Of a stretch of 64,000 nt of DNA, positions 1-9,347 are shown one piece after another (position 1 is the stretch's first letter; every line of letters starts with the position of its first letter). Origin of the DNA: Bradyrhizobium niftali (GTDB taxonomy: Bacteria; Pseudomonadota; Alphaproteobacteria; Rhizobiales; Xanthobacteraceae). Location of the stretch: contig NZ_SPQT01000025.1 of NCBI RefSeq assembly GCF_004571025.1, forward strand, positions 87,668 through 151,667, given 5' to 3'. The notes beneath the pieces were generated by a model. The model did not search any database. It worked only from the letters and a program-made list of their open reading frames with translations, and was not told where the DNA came from. A program made the translations under genes and the position numbers.

Positions 1-1608
1 CGGTTTGCGGACAGGCGCGGGCTTCTTCACGCCGCGATCCGCCGCAGCCATGTGCGCCGCCTTGGCGCGGAGCTGGGTCACGGCACGATCGATCGGCGCC
101 GGCGCGGCGCTCCCGCCGCGGACGGCATGGTCGATGCGGAAGAAGGAGATGGTGGACTGGAGCTGCTCGGCCTGCGAAGCGAGCTCCTCCGAGGTCGAGG
201 ACACCTGCTCGGAGGCGCTGGCGTTCTGCTGGCCGACCTTGTCGAGCTGCTGGATCGCCTGGTTGATCTGGGCGGAGCCGACGTCCTGTTCACGGCAGGC
301 GGCGGTGATCTCCTGGACCAGCTCAGCAGTCTTCTTGATGTCGGGCACGAGCTTGGACAGCATGTCGCCGGCCTCACGGGCAACCTTCACCGTCTCCGTG
401 GACAGCGTGCCGATTTCGGCCGCGGCCGCCTGACTGCGCTCGGCGAGCTTGCGGACCTCGGAAGCAACCACCGCAAAGCCCTTGCCGTGTTCGCCGGCCC
501 GCGCCGCTTCGACCGCGGCGTTGAGCGCCAGCAGATCGGTCTGCCGCGCGATTTCCTGCACAATGGTGATCTTCTCAGCGATGGTCTGCATCGCATTGAC
601 CGCACGACCGACGGCGGCGCCGCTGGATTCCGCATCTTTGGCGGACTGCGCGGCAATCTTCTCGGTCTGGTTGGCATTGTCGGCGTTCTGCTTCACGTTC
701 GAGGCCATTTCCTCCATCGAGGAGGAGGCTTCCTCGGCGGACGAGGCCTGCTCGGTCGCGCCCTGCGAGAGCTGCTCGGCGCTGGCGGAGAGCTCCTGGC
801 TGCCGGCCGAGACGTTCTGCGCGGCAGTCAACGCCTCCGCGACGATCTGCCGGAGCTTCTCGACCATCACGTTCAGGGACCTGACGAGGTCGCCGATCTC
901 GTCGTTGCTGGCGGACGGGATGGTCTGGCTGAGATCGCCGTCGGCAACCGCGCCGGCAAGTCCGACCGCCCGGCCGAGCGACCGACTGATCGAGATCGAG
1001 ATCCACAACGCCGCACCGACTGCAATCATCAACGAGATTCCAACCAGCGCCATCAGCATGAACTGCGCCTGGTGTCCCTCTTCCTTCGATTGAACTGCCT
1101 GCTCGGCCAATTGCTTCTTGCTGTTCTCGACGTAGGCCTCGATCGGCTCGAGCGCGTCAGCAACGACCTTGCGGCCTTCGGTCATTGAACGCTCAGTTGC
1201 CTTGGCCTTGTCGGTCTTCGCCAGTCGAAACGTTTCTTCCTGATAGGTATTCATCTTGGCGTAGGCGGCCGCGAAGCTGTCGAGCAGCTTCCTGCCGGTT
1301 TCGCTCGCCATAGCGTAGACCTCGTCGCGGGTCTTCATCACATCGTTGCGCCGCTTGGCGGCGTCAGCTGCGAACTGTTCGGCCTCGGCTTCGGTCGCGA
1401 GAATGGCGTTCTTCTCCGCGCGAAGCTGGAACAGGATGTTCTTCTCGATTTCGGTTGCCCTTTCCATACGCTTGGCACGGAGCACCATGCTGTCAGCGGT
1501 CGCCATCATGTCACCGAGCTTCATGTAAGCCACACTGCCCGCCACCGCGGACAGAACGATGATCGCGCCGAACGCGCTGGCCAGCTTCGCCTTGACCGTA
1601 AATCTCAT
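1..1608 (-). CDS. Methyl-accepting chemotaxis protein, C-terminus cut by window edge
   Basis: Inner-membrane chemoreceptor that signals to CheA/CheW. The reading frame starts at the ATG at 1606-1608 and stays open to base 1, giving 536 codons without a stop. Residues about 9-30 form a first membrane helix. A helical sensor region follows, and a second membrane helix lies near bases 1080-1020. HAMP-like and coiled-coil signalling regions come next. The conserved receptor hairpin (ARQTDLLALNAAVEAARAGE) is read around bases 490-560 of the reverse strand. The last residues visible are lysine/proline-rich, so only a short tail is probably missing. It lies directly downstream of cheW, as in alphaproteobacterial che operons. 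The ligand cannot be predicted. Confidence 0.93.
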   Translation of the reverse strand, partial: MRFTVKAKLASAFGAIIVLSAVAGSVAYMKLGDMMATADSMVLRAKRMERATEIEKNILFQLRAEKNAILATEAEAEQFAADAAKRRNDVMKTRDEVYAMASETGRKLLDSFAAAYAKMNTYQEETFRLAKTDKAKATERSMTEGRKVVADALEPIEAYVENSKKQLAEQAVQSKEEGHQAQFMLMALVGISLMIAVGAALWISISISRSLGRAVGLAGAVADGDLSQTIPSASNDEIGDLVRSLNVMVEKLRQIVAEALTAAQNVSAGSQELSASAEQLSQGATEQASSAEEASSSMEEMASNVKQNADNANQTEKIAAQSAKDAESSGAAVGRAVNAMQTIAEKITIVQEIARQTDLLALNAAVEAARAGEHGKGFAVVASEVRKLAERSQAAAAEIGTLSTETVKVAREAGDMLSKLVPDIKKTAELVQEITAACREQDVGSAQINQAIQQLDKVGQQNASASEQVSSTSEELASQAEQLQSTISFFRIDHAVRGGSAAPAPIDRAVTQLRAKAAHMAAADRGVKKPAPVRKP

Positions 1609-1649
1609 TTCCAGCCCCTAAACCTCAAGTCCCGCCCCTGGGACCCATT

Positions 1650-2114
1650 TCAATTCAGAATGCGTTCCATGTTGGGAACGATGACGAACTCCTCACGCCA
1701 CTTGGCGATGAAGCGAATGAACTCCGGCTTCCAGTGCATGCCGACGCGCGGCGTCTGCTGCACGTCGGTCTGCGAGATCTCCGTGACCTCGTAGACCTTG
1801 TCGGCGGTGACGCCGACCAGGACAGGCTCGCCGTCGAGCTCCAGCTCGATGACGACGATGCGCGTGTCGGCCGAGTTGTCGAGCTGCGGCATGCCGAAGC
1901 GGATGCGCAGGTCCGCAAGCGGGATGACGTTGCCGCGTACGTTGATCACGCTGGGAACGAACGCCCGCGCGCCGGCGACCTTGGTCACCGGCACGGGATC
2001 GATGATCTCGCGCACGAGGCCCGCGTCGAGCGCGAACTTCTCCTCGCCGAGGCCGATCATCACGACCTGCATCGCGCCCGTCTGATGCTCGCCCGCCAGA
2101 CTCTCGTTCATCAC
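1650..2114 (-). CDS. cheW: Chemotaxis coupling protein CheW
   Basis: Adaptor of 154 residues that couples receptors to the CheA kinase in the cytoplasm. The whole length matches a CheW domain: a beta-rich fold with the typical VPSVINVRGNVIPLADLR segment in the middle. Length is normal for the family. Its start overlaps the cheA stop by 4 bases, indicating translational coupling, and the receptor gene follows downstream. Nothing unusual. Confidence 0.95.
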   Translation of the reverse strand: MMNESLAGEHQTGAMQVVMIGLGEEKFALDAGLVREIIDPVPVTKVAGARAFVPSVINVRGNVIPLADLRIRFGMPQLDNSADTRIVVIELELDGEPVLVGVTADKVYEVTEISQTDVQQTPRVGMHWKPEFIRFIAKWREEFVIVPNMERILN

Positions 2115-4165
2115 GCCGCCTCGCTGATGTGCTGCTTCTCGACCTTCGACTGCGCCAGTGCGACGAGCTGCGCGACGTCGAGGATCAGCGCCGCCGTGCC
2201 GTCACCCAGGATGGTCGCGCCCGAGAAGATCGTGACATCCGAATGCAGCTTGGAGAGCGACTTGATCACGGTCTGGTGGTTGCCGATGATCTGGTCGGCG
2301 ACGAGACCGACGCGGCTCTCGCCGGTCGAGATGATGATCGTCTTCTGGTGCCGGTCGGGCGAACCCGACGACGACATGATCTCGCGCAAGCGCAGGAACG
2401 GGACGAGGTTGCCGCGCACGTTGAGGAAGTTGCGGCCGCGCGCGCGCTCATCCTCGGCCGTCAGCTCGACGCATTCCTCCACCGCCGACAGCGGAATGAT
2501 GTAGCGGCCTTCGCCGACACGGATCAGGAGGCCTTCGATGATCGCGAGCGTCAACGGCAGGCGCAGCGTCACGGTGGTGCCCTGGCCCGGCCGGGTCGAC
2601 AGATCGATCGTGCCGCGCATGTTCTCGATGGTGCGCTTGACCACGTCCATGCCGACGCCGCGGCCGGACAGCGCCGAGATGGTCTGCGCGGTCGAGAAGC
2701 CCGGGTGGAACAGAAACTGGTGGATCTCGTGATCGGTCAGCACGGCGCCGGCCGCGATCAGCCCCTGCTCTTCCGCTTTTGCACGGATGCGCGCGGTGTT
2801 GAGGCCGCCGCCATTGTCCTTCACGGTGACGAGCACCTGCGCGCCGGAATGAACGGCGGCGAGCTCGATTCGCCCCTGCTCGGTCTTGCCGTTGGCGGCG
2901 CGCGTTGCGGTGTCCTCGATGCCGTGGTCGATGGCGTTGCGGATCAGGTGCACCAGCGGATCGGCCAGGCACTCGATCATGGTCTTGTCGAGTTCGGTGT
3001 CCTCGCCCGTGGTGACGAATTCGACCGGCTTCGACAGATCGCGTGACAGATCGTGGATCAGGCGGCGGAAGCGGCCGAACAGCGAGCCGATCGGCACCAT
3101 GCGCGCGCCCATCGTGGTGTCGCGCAAGGAGGAAGCGAGGCGCTCGATCTCCTCGGCGATCATCTTGATCGAGAGATCGGAGCCGGAAGATGCGAGCTGG
3201 GTCAGCCGCGCCTGGGCGATGACGAGCTCGCCGACCCGGTCCATCAGTTCGTCGAGACGTTCGGCCTGGACGCGGACGGTGGCGATGCCGCGATCGTCGC
3301 GCTTGGCCTCGGCCTTCGGCTCCGGTTTCGGTTCAGATTTGGGCTCCGCCTTTGCGGCGGGCTTCGGGGCAGCAGCCTCGGCCACCGGCGCAGGCATCTC
3401 GGCCACAGGCGCCGGCTCCTCGTCGAGGAGCTGGAATAGCGGCATCGGCGCGGGCGCCTCGACATGCTCCAAGGGCGAGAGGGTCAGCTTCATCTCGTCC
3501 TGGACGAACATGAAGACGTCGTCGATCGCGTCCTTGTCGCAGACCGCGTGCAGCTTGACGTCCCACTTCAAATAGCAGTCTTCCGGCTCCATCTCGTCGA
3601 GGAACGGGATGCCGTCGGTAACGGGCACGACGAAGCAGGGGCCGAGCTTGCAGAGGTCTTCCAGCAGGTCGAGCGGGTTCGAGCCGTTGCGAAGGATGTG
3701 GGATTCGAATTCCAGATACAGGTGCCAGCCGGCCTGCTTGCTCTCGACCGGCGCCGCCGCCGTGATCTCGGCAACCGGCGCAACAGGCTGATCGGACGAG
3801 ACAAAGCGCTTGAGGTCGTCGAGGATGCCGTCGCCGATGACGTCGTCGGTCGACTGGGGATCCTCGATCAGCGCGCGGATATAGTCCTTGGCGGCGAGCG
3901 CGACCGAGATCAGGTCCTGCGTCGGCTTGATCTCGCCCTCGCGGACGCGATCGAACGCGGTCTCGAATTCGTGGGTGAAGGAGGCGACCTTGTCGAAGCC
4001 GAACATGGCGCCCGAGCCCTTGATCGTATGCAGGGCGCGGAAGGCGGAATCGACGAGTTCGCGGTCATCGGGACGCAGGCCGAGATCGAGCAGGGCTCCT
4101 TCAAGAACTTCGAAGAGCTCGCTGGCTTCCTGACGAAAGACCTCGGTCGGGTCCATTGCACTCAT
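2111..4165 (-). CDS. cheA: Chemotaxis histidine kinase CheA
   Basis: Sensor kinase of 684 residues that phosphorylates CheY. Visible parts in order: HPt domain with the phospho-histidine at H46 in ALHTIKGSGAMFGF; a middle CheY-binding-like segment around 165-245; an alanine/proline/lysine-rich linker near 255-295; dimerisation helices near 300-365; an ATPase domain with N-box HLIRNAIDHGIE and G-box DNGGGLN; and a C-terminal CheW-like domain. Length is usual for the family. The start overlaps the cheY stop and the stop overlaps cheW, so the genes form one tight operon. Confidence 0.96.
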   Translation of the reverse strand: MSAMDPTEVFRQEASELFEVLEGALLDLGLRPDDRELVDSAFRALHTIKGSGAMFGFDKVASFTHEFETAFDRVREGEIKPTQDLISVALAAKDYIRALIEDPQSTDDVIGDGILDDLKRFVSSDQPVAPVAEITAAAPVESKQAGWHLYLEFESHILRNGSNPLDLLEDLCKLGPCFVVPVTDGIPFLDEMEPEDCYLKWDVKLHAVCDKDAIDDVFMFVQDEMKLTLSPLEHVEAPAPMPLFQLLDEEPAPVAEMPAPVAEAAAPKPAAKAEPKSEPKPEPKAEAKRDDRGIATVRVQAERLDELMDRVGELVIAQARLTQLASSGSDLSIKMIAEEIERLASSLRDTTMGARMVPIGSLFGRFRRLIHDLSRDLSKPVEFVTTGEDTELDKTMIECLADPLVHLIRNAIDHGIEDTATRAANGKTEQGRIELAAVHSGAQVLVTVKDNGGGLNTARIRAKAEEQGLIAAGAVLTDHEIHQFLFHPGFSTAQTISALSGRGVGMDVVKRTIENMRGTIDLSTRPGQGTTVTLRLPLTLAIIEGLLIRVGEGRYIIPLSAVEECVELTAEDERARGRNFLNVRGNLVPFLRLREIMSSSGSPDRHQKTIIISTGESRVGLVADQIIGNHQTVIKSLSKLHSDVTIFSGATILGDGTAALILDVAQLVALAQSKVEKQHISEAA

Positions 4166-4527
4166 GCGCGCACCAGCTTGCCGACAACGGCGAGCAACTG
4201 CTCCGGCTTGAAGGGTTTGGTGATCCAGCCCGTGGCGCCGGCGCTCTTGGCCTCCTGCTTCACCGTGTCGTTGGATTCGGTGGTCAGGAACACGATGGGC
4301 ATGCCGACCGCGCTCGGCAGCTTGCGCAGCGCCCGGATCAGCTCCAGCCCGTTCATCACGGGCATATTGAGGTCGGTGATCACGAGGTCGAGCTTGCCGG
4401 CCTGGGCCTTGGCGAGCCCTTGCGCGCCGTCGCCGGCCTCGATCACGTTATGACCGGCCGGCTCGAGCACGACCTTGATCATTTGCCGAATGCTGGGGGA
4501 ATCGTCGACGGTCAGAATCGTGGCCAT
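4162..4527 (-). CDS. cheY: Single-domain response regulator CheY
   Basis: Receiver-only protein of 121 residues, phosphorylated by CheA and presumably acting on the flagellar motor or serving as a phosphate sink. The acidic pair DD at residues 8-9, the phospho-acceptor D52 in ITDLNMPVMNG and a late lysine in the TKPF segment are all visible. It overlaps cheA at its 3' end and meets the STAS gene through a TAATG junction. Which alphaproteobacterial CheY subtype it is cannot be decided from sequence alone. Confidence 0.93.
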   Translation of the reverse strand: MATILTVDDSPSIRQMIKVVLEPAGHNVIEAGDGAQGLAKAQAGKLDLVITDLNMPVMNGLELIRALRKLPSAVGMPIVFLTTESNDTVKQEAKSAGATGWITKPFKPEQLLAVVGKLVRA

Positions 4528-4850
4528 TAGGTGCCATCTCTCTTTTGCGGGAAGTGCTGATCGATCATCGCGTCGCTGGCAAAGCCGGCGCGGCGAAGGG
4601 TGTTGCGCAGAGACTGGGAGAAGGAGGTGAGCACCACCGGGCGGCCCTGGGCCTCGCCCGTCTTGGCGGTCGACAGCAGAAGCTGGATCGACGTCACGTC
4701 GGCCTTGTCGACGCTTGAGCAGTCGATCTCGAGCCGCTCCTGGCGGCCGAACGCCTCGCGAATGAGATCATAGACACTGCGAATGGCCGCGATGCTGCAA
4801 TCGGCGGGTAACCGCAACGACCACTTCGGCTCCGTCGGATTGAGCGCCAT
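4527..4850 (-). CDS. STAS-domain protein at head of che operon
   Basis: Small cytoplasmic STAS (anti-sigma-factor-antagonist-like) protein of 107 residues. The fold is suggested by the alternating pattern around LEIDCSSVDKADVTSIQLLLSTA. STAS proteins of this kind head several che operons, where they are thought to modulate the kinase branch; that role is inference here. I chose the ATG at 4850, which is preceded by a GGGGACAG-like ribosome site. An in-frame ATG 33 bases further upstream is also possible. Its stop overlaps the cheY start, making it the first gene of the operon. Confidence 0.85.
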   Translation of the reverse strand: MALNPTEPKWSLRLPADCSIAAIRSVYDLIREAFGRQERLEIDCSSVDKADVTSIQLLLSTAKTGEAQGRPVVLTSFSQSLRNTLRRAGFASDAMIDQHFPQKRDGT

Positions 4851-5118
4851 CGCTGTCCCCGCCCTTGCAAAATTCCGATACACGTTTGACGCGAATCAAG
4901 TGAGCAAACCCCTAACGGGAGAGTCCGTACAACTACGGGTCACATTCCCAAAGACTTCGCGCAACCGCATGCAACCGCGCATAGCGTGCTGAAATCCCAT
5001 GCGACGCGCGCATATCCGCGCCGCCGTGCGCACGCACGGGGCATTTGCTTCGCGTTAAATTCGCCCGGGTTATGCAGTCGGTTCGTGCCCTTGCCAGCGA
5101 AGAGAGCCCCCGCCGCCG

Positions 5119-6258
5119 ATGCTGACCCAAGCGCTTCTGGTTGACGACAGCCGCTCCGTCCTCAACTTTCTGAAACGTCACATCGAGGCCGAAGGTCTGG
5201 TCGAGGCCACCACCTTCCTCGATCCCGTGGCGGCGCTGGCCTGCGCACGCGAGCGCGTCTTCGACCTCGTGCTGGTCGACTACGAGATGCTGCACATGGA
5301 CGGCATCAGCTTCATCCGCACGCTCCGCACCCTTCCCGGCTGCGCCGACATTCCGATCGCGATGATCACGTCGCGGCAGACCGATGACGTGAAGATGGAA
5401 GCGCTGCAGGCCGGTGCAACCGATTTCCTGCCCAAGCAGCCGCAGAGCGTCGAGATGACGGTACGCCTGCGGAATTTGATTCAGCTTGGTGCAGCCGTAC
5501 GCAAGCTCAACGATCGCGCCGCGCACCTGGCCAGCGAAGTCGCGGCCGCGACGCGCAAGCTCGGCGAGCGCGAGGAAGAGATTATCCTGCGGCTCGCGCT
5601 CGCGGTCGAATACCGCGACAACGACACCGGCGAGCACACCCTGCGGGTCGCCCGCTACAGCCGCATCATCGCCGAGCAGCTCGGCCTGCCGGTGCGGCTC
5701 TGCCGCGACATCTATCTCGCCGCGCCGCTGCACGACGTCGGCAAGGTCGCCATTCCCGACAATATCCTGCTCAAGCCCGGCCGGCTGACCGACGCGGAGA
5801 TGGCGGTGATCCGCACCCACGCCATGATCGGCGCGCATATCCTGGCGGACTCCGGCTGCGAGCTGATCCAGCTCGGTGCGCAGATTGCCGCAGGCCATCA
5901 CGAGCGCTGGGATGGCGCGGGCTATCCGAACGGCCTCAAGACGGACGAGATCCCGGTTGCAGCACGCGTGGTCGCGGTCGCCGACGTCTTCGACGCGCTG
6001 ACGACGCGGCGGCAGTATAAAGAGCCGATGCCGCTCGAGGTGGCGCGCAACTACCTGGTCGAGAACCAGGGACGGCAGTTCGACCCGGCCTGCGTCGAGG
6101 CTTTTCTGTCGCGCTGGGACGAGGTCGTGGAGATCGCCGCCGGGCAGCAGGCGGCACCATTTCAGAGGGCCGAGGCCACGCCCGCTCCTGGTATGGAGCG
6201 AGCCGTCGAGGGCCGTCCGGCCAATGACCGCTCGCCGGAGGCCGTTTCGCTCGCCTGA
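5119..6258 (+). CDS. Response regulator with HD-GYP phosphodiesterase domain
   Basis: Two-domain protein of 379 residues, divergent from the che operon. Residues 1-120 are a receiver domain (LLVDDSRSV start, phospho-acceptor aspartate in LVDYEMLHMDG, late lysine in PKQPQ). After a helical linker, residues about 165-340 form an HD-GYP domain with HDVGK, HHERWDGAGYP and the ADVFDALTTRRQYK end motif. HD-GYP enzymes hydrolyse cyclic-di-GMP, so it probably links a phosphorelay to the motile/sessile decision. No transmembrane segment is seen. The HD and GYP signature residues are present, so activity is likely. Confidence 0.93.
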   Translation: MLTQALLVDDSRSVLNFLKRHIEAEGLVEATTFLDPVAALACARERVFDLVLVDYEMLHMDGISFIRTLRTLPGCADIPIAMITSRQTDDVKMEALQAGATDFLPKQPQSVEMTVRLRNLIQLGAAVRKLNDRAAHLASEVAAATRKLGEREEEIILRLALAVEYRDNDTGEHTLRVARYSRIIAEQLGLPVRLCRDIYLAAPLHDVGKVAIPDNILLKPGRLTDAEMAVIRTHAMIGAHILADSGCELIQLGAQIAAGHHERWDGAGYPNGLKTDEIPVAARVVAVADVFDALTTRRQYKEPMPLEVARNYLVENQGRQFDPACVEAFLSRWDEVVEIAAGQQAAPFQRAEATPAPGMERAVEGRPANDRSPEAVSLA

Positions 6259-6444
6259 CATGGACTATCCGGCCAACAGCTTGCCGCGGCTCTGTTTTCT
6301 CCGGTCGCCGGTTTGAACCCGTTCCTGATAGAGTGCACCAATATCTAAGAGTGATTCTGGTCACACTTGCCTGGGCGCTCCGCTGCTAAGTATCGGACCA
6401 GGACGGGACCGGCACAGCAGCGGTCGAATTGGATGAGAATACCC

Positions 6445-7116
6445 ATGAAAAGCCTGATCGGCGCCGTTGTCGGCGCGCTCTATATTACGACCCCCGCCCT
6501 GGCGGAGACGCCGGCCGCGATCGTCGAGGACGTCCAGGGCAAGGTCGACGGCATCGCGTTCATGGACTATGTGGCGCCGGGCAAGATCATCAAGCTCGGC
6601 CCGAAGGCGAGCGTCACGCTCAGCTATCTCAAATCCTGCCTGCGCGAGACGATCAGCGAAGGCGTCGTGCTGGTCGGCGCCGAGCAGAGCACCGTGCAGC
6701 TCGGCGAGGTCAAGCGGGACAAGGTGCCCTGCGACACCAACGCGGCGCAGCTGTCCGAGCGAGAGGCCAACCAGAGCGCCGCGACCACCTTCCGCACCGT
6801 GCGCTCGGACGCCAAGGGCGCGCCGGCCCCCAAGCTGCCGACGATCTACGGCGTCGCACCGCTGGTGCAGGCCAAGAGCGGCAGCACGCTGGTGATCGAG
6901 CGCACCGACGGCAAGGAACCCACGATCAGCGTGCCGCTCAGGAACGAAACCATGATCGGCGGCAAGTTCTATGATTTTGCCAAAGCCGGGAAGTCGCTGA
7001 CCCCCGGCGGCAGCTATCTCGCCATTCTCGGCGCCAAGCGCTATGCCTTCCAGGTCGATGCCAGCGCCACGTCATCGCCGACGCCGATCGTCGGCCGCCT
7101 GCTGCGGCTCGAATAG
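6445..7116 (+). CDS. Secreted protein paired with CHASE2 cyclase
   Basis: Exported protein of 223 residues. A signal peptide ending at ALA-ETPAA is clear if translation starts at the ATG at 6445; another ATG lies 12 bases upstream. The body (VEDVQGKVDG..., YVAPGKIIKLGPKASVTLSYL) resembles the beta-rich FecR-type periplasmic domain that senses or binds at the envelope. It is followed after 18 bases by a CHASE2 adenylate/guanylate cyclase on the same strand, so the two are probably co-transcribed. FecR-like membership is my inference from pattern only. Confidence 0.8.
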   Translation: MKSLIGAVVGALYITTPALAETPAAIVEDVQGKVDGIAFMDYVAPGKIIKLGPKASVTLSYLKSCLRETISEGVVLVGAEQSTVQLGEVKRDKVPCDTNAAQLSEREANQSAATTFRTVRSDAKGAPAPKLPTIYGVAPLVQAKSGSTLVIERTDGKEPTISVPLRNETMIGGKFYDFAKAGKSLTPGGSYLAILGAKRYAFQVDASATSSPTPIVGRLLRLE

Positions 7117-7134
7117 GCGGCTTGCGACGGGGCG

Positions 7135-9285
7135 ATGCGGCGGATCGGAAGGCGGGACATCGTTGCGACGATCCTGATTGCGCTCCTCGCGGGCGCCGTC
7201 TTCACGTCTCCGCCGCTTCAGACGCTGCAAGGCCTGTCACTCGACATCCTCACCGCGATGCGCGGCAAGCTGGTCGGCGACCGCCGTGATCCCGCGACAT
7301 CGCCGGTCGTCGTCGTGGCCATCGATGGTGAGACCTACGACACCCCGCCCTTCAAGGGATCGCCGACGCAGACCTGGACACGCGAGATCGGCCGGGTGCT
7401 CGGAAGTATCACCGAAGGCGGCGCCAAGGTCATCGGCTTCGACGTCATCTTCAAGAACTCAATCGAGCAGTCGGAGATTCCGTTCGGCGATACGTCGTTC
7501 GGCAGTCGCATAAGAGGATTTGACCGGGACTACCTCATCGCGCTCCGGCAACTCTCCGACAGCGGCAAGCTGGTGCTCGGCGAAATCCTGAGCAACGACC
7601 ATCCGGAAGTGCCCTATCGTGCGCAGCAGGTGGCAGTGCGCAACACCGTCCGCGCGCTCAATGTCCACACCGACCACGACGACGTGATCCGACGAATGCC
7701 GTTGAGCTTTGCCATCGAGGGCAGGCCGATCCCCGCGATGGCGGTGGAGCTCGCTGCGCGTGCGCTTGGCGGAAAGCCTGAAATTGCGCCGTCCGGCGCG
7801 ACCGAGCTGTCCGGCTATGCGATCCCGAGCGCGATACCGAATACAATGACGCTCAACTTTCGAGGGCTGGGACGCGACGTCCCGACCTTCTCCTTCGCCG
7901 ACCTGCGCGCCTGCGTCGAGAAGGGCGATCGCGATTTCTTCCACCGCGCCTTCGAGGGCAAGGTCGTCCTGCTCGGCACAGTCCTGAATTTCGAGGACCG
8001 CAAGCTCACCTCGATGCGCCTGTCCCGCGGAAATGACGGCTCGCCCGCGCCGCGCTGCGCCCTGCCCGCCCCGGCGGGCACCGTGCAGAAGGCCCGCAGC
8101 GACATCGCCGGCGTCTTCGTGCATGCCACCGCGGTCCGAAACCTGATCGAGCGCGATGCCGTAACCGAGCTCGGCTTTCCCGCGCGGAACATTCTCACGA
8201 TCGTGTTCGCGCTCGTCATCGCTTGCGCCGCCTGCATGCTTGCGCCGAGCGGCGCACTGATTGCATGGCTCGGCCTCACCGCCGTTTACGCCGCCGTGGC
8301 CCTCGGTGCGTTCGTTCACGCACTGGCACTGCCGCTCACCGAGCCCGCGCTCGCAAGCCTTGCCGCGCTCGCGATGATGATCGGCTACCGCTTCGTGCTG
8401 GCCGATCGCGACGAGCGCTTCCTGCGCAGGAGCTTTGCCTTCTATCTCGCCCCTGAAGTGATCAACACCATGGTTACCTCCGGCAAGATGCCGGCGCTCG
8501 GTGGCGAGATGCGCAACGTCACCATGTTCTTCTCCGACCTCAGCGGGTTCTCCTCGATCGCAGAGACGATGACGCCGGGCGAGCTGGTCACGATGATGAA
8601 CGAATATCTCTCCGCCATGACCGACATCATCGAAGGCCATGGCGGCTATGTCGACAAATATATCGGCGATTCCATCGTCGCCATGTTCGGCGCGCCCGCC
8701 GACGATCCCGCCCACGCGCGCAACGCCGTCCGTGCGGCGCTGAAGTGCCACGAAAAACTGGCGGACCTCAACGCCAACAACGCCGTCTTCGCGGGTCACG
8801 GCCTGTCGCACCGGATCGGGCTCAACAGCGGCGAAGCCGTGGTCGGCAATATCGGCTCCCGCCGCCGCTTCAACTACACCGTGATGAGCGACACCGTGAA
8901 CGTCGCCTCGCGGCTCGAGGGTGCGAACAAATATTACGGCACCGCGATCATGGCCTCGGAGGCGACAGTGGCGCAGACAGCTGACGCCTTCGCCTGGCGC
9001 GAGCTCGACGCAATCAGGGTGCTGGGCCGCGGCGAGGCGATCAAGGTGTTCGAGCCGCTTGCGGAGAAAGGCGCGGAAAGCGGTGAGCAGACGAAGGTCA
9101 CCGCGGCCTATGCGGAAGGGCTGACGTGCTGGCGGGCAAGGGAGTTTGCGAAGGCGGCCGATACGTTCGACGGGGTGGCGAAGGTCGATCCGCCATCATC
9201 CATGTTTGCAAAGCGCGCGAGAGCGCTCGTCGCAAATCCACCGCCGCCGGAGTGGACGCCGGTCAACACGCTCGAAGGGAAGTAG
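7135..9285 (+). CDS. CHASE2-domain class III adenylate/guanylate cyclase
   Basis: Membrane sensor enzyme of 716 residues producing a cyclic nucleotide. Residues about 10-30 form a membrane anchor and about 40-330 an extracytoplasmic CHASE2 domain (VVVVAIDGETYD..., GKVVLLG). Several membrane helices follow near 345-420. From about residue 460 comes a class III cyclase domain with VTMFFSDLSGFS, VDKYIGDSIVAMFG and GLNSGEAVVGNIGS. Both metal-binding aspartates are present, so it should be active. Its stimulus is unknown; the adjacent secreted protein is a candidate partner. Confidence 0.93.
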   Translation: MRRIGRRDIVATILIALLAGAVFTSPPLQTLQGLSLDILTAMRGKLVGDRRDPATSPVVVVAIDGETYDTPPFKGSPTQTWTREIGRVLGSITEGGAKVIGFDVIFKNSIEQSEIPFGDTSFGSRIRGFDRDYLIALRQLSDSGKLVLGEILSNDHPEVPYRAQQVAVRNTVRALNVHTDHDDVIRRMPLSFAIEGRPIPAMAVELAARALGGKPEIAPSGATELSGYAIPSAIPNTMTLNFRGLGRDVPTFSFADLRACVEKGDRDFFHRAFEGKVVLLGTVLNFEDRKLTSMRLSRGNDGSPAPRCALPAPAGTVQKARSDIAGVFVHATAVRNLIERDAVTELGFPARNILTIVFALVIACAACMLAPSGALIAWLGLTAVYAAVALGAFVHALALPLTEPALASLAALAMMIGYRFVLADRDERFLRRSFAFYLAPEVINTMVTSGKMPALGGEMRNVTMFFSDLSGFSSIAETMTPGELVTMMNEYLSAMTDIIEGHGGYVDKYIGDSIVAMFGAPADDPAHARNAVRAALKCHEKLADLNANNAVFAGHGLSHRIGLNSGEAVVGNIGSRRRFNYTVMSDTVNVASRLEGANKYYGTAIMASEATVAQTADAFAWRELDAIRVLGRGEAIKVFEPLAEKGAESGEQTKVTAAYAEGLTCWRAREFAKAADTFDGVAKVDPPSSMFAKRARALVANPPPPEWTPVNTLEGK

Positions 9286-9347
9286 TGGCCGCTTACCCTC
9301 CCCTGGAGGGTGAAAGAGGGCGCCGCGTTCGCCGAAAATAAGCCCGC

